Positions 25,328-33,381 of a DNA stretch of 64,000 nt are shown in pieces (the first letter of the stretch is position 1; each line of letters begins with the position of its first letter). The stretch is from contig NZ_JADWYM010000002.1 in NCBI RefSeq assembly GCF_022414535.1, forward strand, positions 248,001 to 312,000. The letters run 5' to 3'. The position numbers and the translations under genes are program-made. The notes beneath the pieces were generated by a model, which saw only the letters and a program-made list of their open reading frames with translations, ran no database searches and was not told the DNA's origin. This DNA comes from Streptomyces sp. MUM 2J (GTDB lineage: Bacteria; Actinomycetota; Actinomycetes; Streptomycetales; Streptomycetaceae).

Positions 25328-26293
25328 TCAGTCCCCCGTGGACCGGCGCAGCCGCCCGCTCAACTCCCTCACGGAATCCACCAGTTCCGCGGGCTCCCGT
25401 ACCCGGAACTCGAACCCGAGCATCGCCAACCGCACGGCCAGCCACTCCACCTGGTCCGCCACGACCCCGCGCAGCCTGCACCCGCCCCCCTCCTCCGGCT
25501 CCGGCACGCCCAGCCACCCCGGCACGCGGGTCGCCACCGCCTCCGCGGACGCTGTGAACGTCACCTCGAAGGCGTAGGAGGCCTGCTGACGCTGCATCGA
25601 CCGGCGCAGGAACTCCGCCGCACTCCCCGTCGGCAGCTCCCTCGGCTCGAACCGCACACCCGTCGCGAACGGCTCGCTCACCCGGTCCACACGGAACGTC
25701 CGCCAGTCGGCGCGGTCGAGGTCGTACGCGACGAGGTACCAGCGCTTCCCCGCCGACACCAGCCGGTACGGCTCGCACACCCGCCGCGACTCGGCGCCGT
25801 CCCTCGCCCGGTAGGCGAAGCGCAGTCGCTCCCGCCCGGCGACCGCGGAAGCCATCACGGTGAGTGTCTCGGGTGCGATGCTCGGACCGTCCCCGCTGGT
25901 CAGCGGGGTCGTCGCGGCCTGGAGGGTGGACACGCGGTGCCGCAGCCGGGACGGCAGGACCTGCTCCAGCTTGGCCAGCGCCCGCACGGACGCCTCGTCG
26001 ACGCCCGCCACCGCGTGCCCGGCCCCGGCCCGCAGCCCCACCGCGATGGCCACCGCCTCCTCGTCGTCCAGGACGAGCGGCGGCATCGCCTTGCCCGCGA
26101 CCAGCCGGTACCCGCCGTCGGCGCCCTTCGTCGCCTGCACGGGATAACCGAGCTCCCGCAGTCGGTCGATGTCCCGGCGGACCGTGCGCCGGGAGACGCC
26201 GAGCCGGTCGGCAAGCTCGCCGCCCGGCCATTCGCGGGGCGTCTGGAGGAGGGAGAGGAGTTGCAGGAGCCGGGCCGGGGTGTCCGTCGTCAT
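25328..26293 (-). CDS. WYL-domain transcriptional regulator (DeoR/YafY-like)
   Basis: 321 aa from the ATG at 26293. N-terminal HTH_11: TPREWPGGELADRLGVSRRT VRRDIDRLRELGYP (about 15-50). WYL domain at about residues 130-210 with RVCEPYRLVSAGKRWYLVAY, in which RWYLVAYD is the WYL box, and a C-terminal WCX extension. Such proteins sense small molecules or nucleotides and repress or activate neighbours. It is divergent, 62 bp apart, from the next MFS gene, so probably controls it. Confidence 0.9.
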   Translation of the reverse strand: MTTDTPARLLQLLSLLQTPREWPGGELADRLGVSRRTVRRDIDRLRELGYPVQATKGADGGYRLVAGKAMPPLVLDDEEAVAIAVGLRAGAGHAVAGVDEASVRALAKLEQVLPSRLRHRVSTLQAATTPLTSGDGPSIAPETLTVMASAVAGRERLRFAYRARDGAESRRVCEPYRLVSAGKRWYLVAYDLDRADWRTFRVDRVSEPFATGVRFEPRELPTGSAAEFLRRSMQRQQASYAFEVTFTASAEAVATRVPGWLGVPEPEEGGGCRLRGVVADQVEWLAVRLAMLGFEFRVREPAELVDSVRELSGRLRRSTGD

Positions 26294-26343
26294 ACGTCCG
26301 AGCATGCCGCAGTAGTAGGACATGATCTGACCTAGTCGGCTCC

Positions 26344-26349
26344 TAGCGT
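26344..26349 (+). promoter_or_regulatory. -10 box of a leaderless transcript (MFS)
   Basis: TAGCGT ends 6 nt before the ATG at 26356, with no ribosome site. TAGGA/TCCTA half sites in the 62-bp gap to the WYL gene could be its operator. Confidence 0.5.
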
Positions 26350-26355
26350 GAGGGC

Positions 26356-27960
26356 ATGACCTCCACCGAGACCTCTCTCAGCGCACCGGGCGCCGCGTCG
26401 GCGCCGCCCTCTGCGGGTGACCGGCGTCGCTGGTTCGCCCTCGCGATCGTGATGACCGCGGCCTTCATGGACCTCGTCGACGTGACGATCGTCAACATCG
26501 CCATCCCGTCCATCCAACGGGAGGCCGGCGCCTCCTTCAGCCAGATCCAGTGGATCACGGCGGGCTACGCGCTCGCCTTCGCCGCCGGTCTCATCACCGG
26601 CGGACGGCTCGGCGACATCCACGGCCGCAAGCGGCTCTTCCTCGCCGGCATCGCCGGGTTCACCCTCGCCTCCGCGCTGTGCGGCTTCGCCGCGAACCCC
26701 GAGATGCTGGTCGCTTCCCGCATCCTTCAGGGGACGATGGCAGCGATGATGGTCCCCCAGGTCCTGTCGATCGTGCACGCCACCTTCCCCGCGCACGAAC
26801 GCGGCAAGGTGTTCGGGCTGTTCGGAGCGGTCGTCGGACTGGGTGCGGTGTCCGGACCGCTGCTGGGCGCCCTGCTGACGGAGTGGGACCTCTTCGGCCT
26901 CGCCTGGCGGCCGATCTTCCTGATCAACCTGCCCGTCGGCATCGCGGGACTCGTCCTCGGCAGCCGGTTCATCACCGAGTCCAGGGCCCCACGCGCCCTG
27001 AAGCTGGATCTCGTGGGCGTCGCCCTGGTGACGCTGGGCCTGCTGATGCTGCTGTACCCGCTGACTCGCGGTCGCGAGCTGGGCTGGCCGCTGTGGGGGT
27101 ACGTCTCGATGGCCGGCGCGTTCGTCGTGTTCGGAGCGCTCGTGGCGTACGAGCGGCGCAAGGCCGCACGGGACGGTTCGCCGCTGGTCGAACTGTCCCT
27201 GTTCCGTGTGAAGAGCTTCGCGGCGGGCATCGCCGTGCAGACCGTCTTCGGCGTGGCGCTCGGGGTGTTCTTCCTGGTCTGGACGCTCTACATGCAGGTG
27301 GGCCTCGGGTGGAGCGCTCTGCGCGCCGGGCTGACCGGCGTGCCGTTCTCCCTCGCCGTGTCGACGGCGGCGGGGATGTCGGTGCAGAAGCTGGTGCCGC
27401 GCTTCGGCCGCGGGGTGCTGCAGGCGGGCGCGCTGGTGATGGCCGTGGGCGTGCTGCTCTACATCTGGGAGGCCCACCGCTACGGCCTCGGCATCGCCTC
27501 CTGGCAGATGGCGTTGCCGCTGGTGGTGATGGGCGCCGGCATGGGACTGATCGTCGCCCCGCTGACGGACGCCGTGCTGTCGGAGGTGCCGCGTGAGCAC
27601 TCCGGATCGGCGTCCGGACTCATCAACACCGTCCAGCAGATGGGCAACGCGCTCGGGCTCGGGCTGGTGTCCGTGGTCTTCTTCGGCGAGATCGGCGACC
27701 GGTTGCGGCCCGAGCAGGTGGGGCCCGCCTTCGTGCACGCCTTCCAGCACGCGCTGGTCTGGGTCGCCGCGGTCATGGCCGTCATCTTCCTGCTGATGTT
27801 CGCGCTGCCGCGTCGCCCGGCACAGCATGTGGAGGGAACCGGCGCCGGCACCGGCGCCGAGGACGCCGAGCGCGCCGGGAAGGCCGAGCGCGCCGGGAAG
27901 GCCGTAGAGGACGGTCGGGCCGGTGAGACCGGGGGCAAGCATCCGGAGCTCGTTCCCTGA
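26356..27960 (+). CDS. DHA2-type MFS efflux transporter (14 TM)
   Basis: 534 aa. DHA2 motifs: FMDLVDVTIVNIAIPSIQRE in TM1, GGRLGDIHGRKRLFLAG (motif A), and FGAVVGLGAVSGPLLGAL (motif C). The 14-helix pattern and family length are normal. A Gly/Ala/Glu-rich tail repeats ERAGKA twice. Divergent from the WYL regulator, which is the likely local controller. Substrate unknown; multidrug or secondary-metabolite export is the family role. Confidence 0.88.
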   Translation: MTSTETSLSAPGAASAPPSAGDRRRWFALAIVMTAAFMDLVDVTIVNIAIPSIQREAGASFSQIQWITAGYALAFAAGLITGGRLGDIHGRKRLFLAGIAGFTLASALCGFAANPEMLVASRILQGTMAAMMVPQVLSIVHATFPAHERGKVFGLFGAVVGLGAVSGPLLGALLTEWDLFGLAWRPIFLINLPVGIAGLVLGSRFITESRAPRALKLDLVGVALVTLGLLMLLYPLTRGRELGWPLWGYVSMAGAFVVFGALVAYERRKAARDGSPLVELSLFRVKSFAAGIAVQTVFGVALGVFFLVWTLYMQVGLGWSALRAGLTGVPFSLAVSTAAGMSVQKLVPRFGRGVLQAGALVMAVGVLLYIWEAHRYGLGIASWQMALPLVVMGAGMGLIVAPLTDAVLSEVPREHSGSASGLINTVQQMGNALGLGLVSVVFFGEIGDRLRPEQVGPAFVHAFQHALVWVAAVMAVIFLLMFALPRRPAQHVEGTGAGTGAEDAERAGKAERAGKAVEDGRAGETGGKHPELVP

Positions 27961-28005
27961 GGCGCCCGGGGCTCGGTGCTCGGTGCTCCAGGTCCTCGGG
28001 AGAGG

Positions 28006-28036
28006 GAGGCCCCGCGTTCGAACGGCGCGGGGTCTC
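28006..28036. terminator. Bidirectional terminator between MFS and DUF6227
   Basis: GAGGCCCCGCG (28006-28016) pairs with CGCGGGGTCTC (28026-28036), one G-T pair, between convergent genes. Confidence 0.6.
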
Positions 28037-28206
28037 TCGTTCCCGCTGGCGCTGGCGCTTTCGCCGTCACCGCCCTTGCCGCCCCGAGCGATTCCGGGGC
28101 AGAGGCCCCGGCCGGGGGCGGTGGCCGTCGGCACGGGTTTCGCTCGCGAAGCCCCAGGTCATAGGCGACCGCAGACGGAGCGTCCCCGAAACCGGCGTGC
28201 CCCGCT

Positions 28207-28953
28207 TCAGGAGACCTGCGCCGCCCGGCGCTCCATCGCCTCACGCGCCTCCTCCTCGCTGGGGTACACCTCGCACATGTGCCGCCCGTCCGGGGTGACC
28301 GTGTGCTCGACCTCCCAGAACGCGACCTCCTGCCCGTCCCGCAGCAGGAAGGCATGCTCGTAGAGCGAGAAGCACAGCCCGGCGCGACCCGCGCGGCACG
28401 GTCGGCCGAAGGCCTGCGTGATCTGGTGCGCGACCGCGGTGGTCAGCAGCGCCGCCGTGTCCGCCCCCGGCCGGTCCGGGTTCTCGGCACGGCGCAGCAG
28501 CCGACGCGCATGATCGGAGGAGTCGTCCGGCGCGTACACGTGTCGTGGCCGGGTGACCGGCGACAACTCCACCACGACCGGCAGTTCGAAATCGGAGACG
28601 TCCGGCGGTAACGGCAGCCGCGCCGTCGCCGTGCCGAGCTCCTCCTCGTCCACGTACACCTCGTGCTGGGGCTCTCCGCCCCGCGTCGTGTTGTGGACGA
28701 GTTCCCACAGGGTGAGCGCCGAGCCGTCGGCGAGCAGCCACGTGTGCCGGTAGGTCTCCCGGTGCAGGCCCGCGCTGTGGTGGGCGGAGTACAGCGAACT
28801 GTCGTGCGCGAGTGCGCTGTCCAGCCGCCGTATCGTCTCGTCGGGCAGCTCGAAGGAGTTCAGGGCGCGGCCGAGCAGCCGCGCGAGGTGCTCCTCCGGA
28901 GACTCGGGCGACTCGGCTGGTTCGTACGGTGCGGTCTCGTACGGAACGCTCAA
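28207..28953 (-). CDS. DUF6227 family protein
   Basis: 248 aa from a TTG start (GGGAGAAG upstream). Opening segment EEHLARLLGRALNSFELPDE, then DSSLYSAHHSAGLHRETYRH and ALTLWELVHNTTRGG; C-terminal AFGRPCRAGRAGLCFSLYEH and VAFWEVEHTVTPDG. I recognise this as the Streptomyces-restricted DUF6227 family. No signal peptide or membrane segment; function unknown. The two-lobe repeat (ALTLWELVHNT versus VAFWEVEHTVT) suggests an internal duplication. Confidence 0.82.
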   Translation of the reverse strand: MSVPYETAPYEPAESPESPEEHLARLLGRALNSFELPDETIRRLDSALAHDSSLYSAHHSAGLHRETYRHTWLLADGSALTLWELVHNTTRGGEPQHEVYVDEEELGTATARLPLPPDVSDFELPVVVELSPVTRPRHVYAPDDSSDHARRLLRRAENPDRPGADTAALLTTAVAHQITQAFGRPCRAGRAGLCFSLYEHAFLLRDGQEVAFWEVEHTVTPDGRHMCEVYPSEEEAREAMERRAAQVS

Positions 28954-29057
28954 GGCTTCTCCCGGCGTTGCTGCATGTCACCTAGTGGGTGCATACCGTA
29001 GTCCCTCGGCAGGACATCATGTCCGGGAACCGGGAAAACGTGCGCCGAGAAAACGCG

Positions 29058-29087
29058 GGGGCTGCGCGGGAAGTTCCCGCGCAGCCC
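29058..29087 (-). terminator. Terminator of the L,D-transpeptidase gene
   Basis: GGGCTGCGCGGGAA (29058-29071 or 72) pairs with TTCCCGCGCAGCCC (29074-29087), 14-bp stem, about 45 bp downstream of the stop on the minus strand. Confidence 0.68.
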
Positions 29088-29130
29088 GGCCTCCCGGCAG
29101 AATCCGCTGGTCAGAAGGGACTCTGAGGAG

Positions 29131-30372
29131 TCATGTGGCACTTCCGGCGATCCATTGGTTCCACGGCATGTTCCACCCGTTGAGGCCGTTGTCGGGCGCC
29201 ACGGTCCGGTCCGCGGAGTTCTTCACGATCACCACGTCGCCGACGAGCGAGTTGTCGTAGAACCACTTCGCGGGCGTGTCGCCCTGCGCCCCCCGCACAT
29301 CCCTCAGCCCGACGCAGCCGTGGCTGCTGCCGTAACGACCGAAGGGAGGGTTGTCCGCCCTGTACCAGTAGTTGCCGTGAATGAACGTGCCCGACTTCGT
29401 CAGGCGCATGGCGTGCGGCACGTCCGAGATGTTGTACGCGTTGCCGAGACCGACGGTCCGGCTGTCCATGCCGGTCTGGGTGAACTTCTCGGAGATCACC
29501 ATCTGCCCGTTGTACGTGGTGAACTGTGCACTGCCGGTCGAGACCGGGATCGTCCTGATGGTCCGGCCGTCCTTTACCACCGTCATCGTCTGCGTGTTCG
29601 CGTCGACGGTCGACACCTGCGACCGTCCGATCGTGAAGGTGACCGTCTTCCTCTGTACCCCGAAGCTGCCGTTCGCGCCCTCGACGCCGTCCAGGTCGAT
29701 CTTCATGGTGACCTTAGAGCCGGCCTTCCAGTACGTGTCGGGCCGGAAGTCGAGCCGCTGTGCGCCGAACCAGTGCCCGACCACCTTCTGCCCGCTGCTG
29801 GAGGTCACGGTGATGTGCGACTGCACGGCCTTCCTGTCACTGATGGCCTTGTCGAACTTGAACGACACGGGCATCCCGACCCCGACCGTCGTACCGCCGT
29901 CCGGCGTGTAGGTCCCGATGAAGCTGTGCTCCGCCGTGACCGTCGTGAAGGCGGAGTTCGCGGTTGTGGCGTGCCCCTCGCCGTCCTCCGCCGCCGCGGA
30001 GATCCTGTACTTCGTCCCCCGCTCCAACTGCTCCGCGGGCCTCCACGCACGGGCGTTCGCGGACATCGAGCCGGCCACCGACCGCCCGGTCCCGGCCACC
30101 GTCATCTTCACCTCGGTGAGCCTGCCGTCGCTCACCCGTACGCCGGTCGTGTTGATCGATGCGTCGGTCGAACCGTCCTCGGCCGAAATGACGATCTTCG
30201 CCGTGGAGGTCTTGGTGGTGTTCGAGCCGCCCGTGCCGCTCTTCGCGTCGCCGCTCTGGGCCGTGGCGCTTCCCCCGCACGCCGTCAGGGTCAGAGCGCC
30301 CACCGCCAGGACGGCGCATGCCCCCAATGCGCGCCGCACTGCTATGTCCGGCGTTATCACAAGCTGCTCCAT
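29131..30372 (-). CDS. L,D-transpeptidase lipoprotein with Ig-like domains
   Basis: 413 aa from the ATG at 30372. N-terminal lipoprotein signal: VRRALGACAVLAVGALTLTA followed by the lipobox Cys (LTAC). Two Ig-like domains (about residues 60-260) precede a YkuD catalytic domain: GNAYNISDVPHAMRLTKSGT, then FIHGNYWYR and the catalytic SHGCVGLRD. This is the domain order of Mycobacterium LdtMt2-type enzymes, which form 3-3 peptidoglycan crosslinks outside the membrane and resist most beta-lactams. Anchored at the outer face of the membrane. Confidence 0.92.
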   Translation of the reverse strand: MEQLVITPDIAVRRALGACAVLAVGALTLTACGGSATAQSGDAKSGTGGSNTTKTSTAKIVISAEDGSTDASINTTGVRVSDGRLTEVKMTVAGTGRSVAGSMSANARAWRPAEQLERGTKYRISAAAEDGEGHATTANSAFTTVTAEHSFIGTYTPDGGTTVGVGMPVSFKFDKAISDRKAVQSHITVTSSSGQKVVGHWFGAQRLDFRPDTYWKAGSKVTMKIDLDGVEGANGSFGVQRKTVTFTIGRSQVSTVDANTQTMTVVKDGRTIRTIPVSTGSAQFTTYNGQMVISEKFTQTGMDSRTVGLGNAYNISDVPHAMRLTKSGTFIHGNYWYRADNPPFGRYGSSHGCVGLRDVRGAQGDTPAKWFYDNSLVGDVVIVKNSADRTVAPDNGLNGWNMPWNQWIAGSAT

Positions 30373-30813
30373 ATTCGTGTGATGTGCGTTCTCCGCTCCG
30401 GTTCGTGATGAAGGAGGGGAACGGCGGCCGGAGGGGTTCCATCCGCCCGCCGTCCACGGCGTCACGTGACAGAACCGGGACAATCGCGTGCCGCCGCACC
30501 ACACCCGGACCACCCACCGGACCAACGCCGTGCCGCTCGCCGGAGCGTGGCCGGATCAGCGCCGGCCGCTTCCGGTTCGCGTCTGTCGCCGGGTGCGCTG
30601 CGCCCCGGCTGCGCGCGGCGCGCGGCGCTCGGCCGGGGCGCAGCGCGTGGCACCACCCCACCTCACCCCCCCAGTGGCGCGACGTGGTGCGCACGCGTCC
30701 TCACCACTCGTGCCGCACGTGCGGAAGCGGCCGACCGCCCACGCGCCCCGGGCGGATCGCCGGACGGTGCCTCGGGTCGCGCCCCGGAGCCGCTACCGCG
30801 CCTTCGCGCCGCC
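30373..30813. other. Intergenic region between P1 peptidase and L,D-transpeptidase
   Basis: 441 bp holding the transpeptidase promoter (30373-30480 side) and a 15-bp terminator hairpin at 30595-30646. No credible gene. Confidence 0.45.
30595..30646 (-). terminator. Terminator of the P1 peptidase gene
   Basis: GCGCTGCGCCCCGGC (30595-30609) and its exact complement at 30632-30646 with a 22-nt GC-rich loop. Confidence 0.65.
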
Positions 30814-31848
30814 CTAGCCTCCGGTACTGCCGTACAACTCTTCGTAGGACGGCCAGGACCCCCCTGCCCCGTCCACCGACTCGGCGGCGCGCACGGCGCG
30901 TACGATGGCCCGTGTCACCACATCCGCGCCGGCCGCCAGCAGGTCGTTCAGCGCCAGAGGGCTGCCGTCGTCGAGTGGGCGCGTGCCCGTTGCCAGCGTG
31001 AACACCGTGTCTCCGTCGTGGAGGAGATGCACCGGCCGCACGGCGCGCGCGATCCCGTCGTGCGCCGTGCCCGCCAGTTTCTGCGCCTGCGCCTTCGACA
31101 GTGCCGCGTCGGTGGCGACCACGGCCAGTGTGGTGTTGAGCGGAGGGGGCGCGTTGTTCTGGGCGACCGCCGCCAGGCGCCGTTGTGCCGCCTCGTGGAC
31201 GTGCCTCGGCGGGTAGGCGACGCGCCCCTGGAACAACTCCCCGTACAGGACGCCCGTCTCCGGATCCGCCACCGATCCCGCCGCGTTGGCCACCACCAGC
31301 GCCGCGACGCTGATGCCGGAGTCGAGCACGCTGCCGGCCGTGCCGACGCCCCCCTTCATCGCCCCGACCACGGCCCCCGTCCCCGCGCCCACACACCCCT
31401 CCGGCACGGCTGAACCGGGCGCGCTCGCTGCGGCGGCCTCGATCGCCGCGCGCCCGGTGGCCGCGTCCGGCCTGGCCCGGAAGCTGCCGCCGCGGCCCAG
31501 GTCGAAGACACAGGCGGCGGGCACCACCGGAACGACGTGCGCCGGGTCCGTACCGACCCGCACCCCCCGCTGCTGCTCCTCCAGCCACGCCATGACGCCC
31601 GAGGCCGCGTCCAGTCCGTAGGCGCTGCCGCCCGTCAGTACGATCGCCTCGACCTTCTGGACGACATTGCGCGGGTCGAGGGCGTCGGTCTCCTTGGTGC
31701 CGGGACCGCCTCCACGCACGTCCACGGCGGCAACGGCCCCGCCTTCCGGGGCGAGCACGACGGTGGTGCCGGTGAGCCAGCCGCCGCCGGCCCGTGTCGC
31801 ATGTCCGACCCGCACTCCGGCGACTTCCGTCAAAGCATTGAGTGTCAT
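30814..31848 (-). CDS. P1 family (DmpA/L-aminopeptidase-D-esterase-like) peptidase
   Basis: 344 aa. P1 family motifs: EVAGVRVGHATRAGGGWLTG near the N-terminus, VRGGGPGTKETDAL, VLTGGSAYGLDAASGVMAWL, and the self-cleavage/nucleophile region PPPLNTTLAVVATDAALSKA in which NTT-L supplies the N-terminal nucleophile of the mature subunit. The precursor is an N-terminal-nucleophile hydrolase that cleaves D-Ala-amide or beta-amino acid amides. Complete; it follows the ltrA remnant 66 bp downstream on the same strand. Confidence 0.9.
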   Translation of the reverse strand: MTLNALTEVAGVRVGHATRAGGGWLTGTTVVLAPEGGAVAAVDVRGGGPGTKETDALDPRNVVQKVEAIVLTGGSAYGLDAASGVMAWLEEQQRGVRVGTDPAHVVPVVPAACVFDLGRGGSFRARPDAATGRAAIEAAAASAPGSAVPEGCVGAGTGAVVGAMKGGVGTAGSVLDSGISVAALVVANAAGSVADPETGVLYGELFQGRVAYPPRHVHEAAQRRLAAVAQNNAPPPLNTTLAVVATDAALSKAQAQKLAGTAHDGIARAVRPVHLLHDGDTVFTLATGTRPLDDGSPLALNDLLAAGADVVTRAIVRAVRAAESVDGAGGSWPSYEELYGSTGG

Positions 31849-31914
31849 GGACGAAGTGTCGCCCGGACCACGGCGGGCCGGAGAGCTGCGCGCCGGTGCC
31901 TGGTGGTCGCTGCG

Positions 31915-33153
31915 TCATGCCGCCCGAGCGGCCTGCCGCCTCGCGCCGTCCCCGGCCGCCATGCGCGCCGTCAACGTCACCCCCACCGCCACGGCGAGCG
32001 CCGAGACCAGGCCTGCTGCCAGAACCGCCCAGTCGCCCAGGAAGGTGCAGCAGATGACGAGCAGTGCCGTCGTCGGCAGCACCGTCTGCTGGGTGATGCC
32101 GACCTTGAAATGGCGCGAGTGCAGCGCCCAGACGCTGATCAGGTAGAGGGCCGTCGGCAGGGTCACCGCGGCCGACGCGGCCATCGTGGAGATCTGCGAC
32201 GTGCCCACGGTCTGCTCGACCGCGACCTCAAGGCCGGCGCCGATCGCGGCCGCGGAGGCGAAGACCAGGTAGTGGCCGTAGCCCCACAGGAACGCCTGTT
32301 TGTTGGAGCGCAGGTGTCCGTGGATGGGAACCACGAAGTAGATCCACCAGGCGGAGAACACGATCAGCAGGCCGCCGGCTGCGATCGGCAGGAGTTCCCC
32401 GAGGGCATCGTGCTCGTCGACGGCCGACTTGACGGCGATCGTGGCCGCGGCGACCGACTCGCCGAGCACGATGATGGTGAACAGGCCGTACCGCTCGGCG
32501 ATGTGATGCGGCTGCCAGGAGGTGGAGCAGCTCTTCTCCGCGTACACGGGCAGGCACAGCTCCGCGGCCGCCATCGCCAGGAACAGCCAGGGGCGGGCGG
32601 GTTCGGGAAGGAGCACCAGGCCCAGCCAGCCCACCTGACACAGCAGCACGCCGCCGACGTAGCGCAGAGCCATGGCCCTCTCCGCGGCACGGGCCGATCT
32701 CGCGACCCGCAGCCACTGGCCCGCCATCGCCAGCCGCATGATCACGTAGCCCGAACCAGACCACCAGGAAGTCGTGTTCGTCGAAGGCCTGTGTCACCCC
32801 CGCCGCCAGTACCAGGACGCCGGCGATCTGCACGAGGGTGACGACCCGGTAGAGGGTGTCGTCGTTGTCGTACGCCGAGGCGAACCAGGAGAAGTTCATC
32901 CGGGCCCACCAGATGGCGAAGAAGACCATCGCGTAGTTGAGGATGCCCTCGCCCGCCTGCCCCTCCGCGAGCGCGTGCACGAGCTGGACACGGCCTGCGC
33001 GATCGCGACGACGAAGCACAGGTCGAAGAAGAGTTCCAGGGGCGAGGCCACTCGGTGGGATTCGTCCCGGCCGGGCGCGGTGAGCTTGCGCAGTGGACCG
33101 GAACGTGTGTCCGGACGGGACGGCGCAGGCGGCGGGCTCGAAGCGGACGTCAT
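31915..33153 (-). pseudogene. ltrA: ltrA-like membrane protein, broken by two frameshifts
   Basis: An LtrA-like reading runs through three frames. From ATG 33153: MTSASS..., SHRVASPLELFFDLCFVVAI AQAV; then, after a frameshift at about 32985-32990, VQLVHALAEGQAGEGILNYA MVFFAIWWARMNFSWF up to HDFLVVWFG; then, after a second shift at 32750-32752 (one extra C in CCC), YVIMRLAMAGQWLRVA to the end. The first lesion fits loss of one copy of a GTCCGTCC tandem. Each alone would destroy the protein; together they make a pseudogene unless they are assembly errors. The intact family is a roughly 400-aa multi-TM protein. Confidence 0.82.
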
Positions 33154-33187
33154 GCCTCCTAGCACAGCAGACAACCGCCCAAAAATC

Positions 33188-33205
33188 TTGTGAAGGAATT
33201 CACAA
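33188..33205. promoter_or_regulatory. Rex-type redox operator upstream of pfl
   Basis: TTGTGAA (33188-33194), GGAA, TTCACAA (33199-33205): perfect 7-4-7 palindrome equal to the Rex operator consensus TTGTGAA-N4-TTCACAA. It lies 176 bp upstream of the pfl start and 35 bp from the divergent ltrA start. Rex represses when NAD+ dominates and is released by NADH, so pfl would be induced in low oxygen. Confidence 0.85.
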
Positions 33206-33381
33206 ACAGAGGAGGGGGTGGCGATCACGTGAAACGGCCAGGTCAAGCGATATGGGAGGCCCTCTCGCCGGCCACGGGCGGGACCTTCGGGCCCTGATCG
33301 GGGACCAACGCGGCGCCCGTGGCGCTCGGCGCGGGAGTGCAATGGGGCCGTACCGGTGAAGCGATGCGGAAGGTGTCGGAC

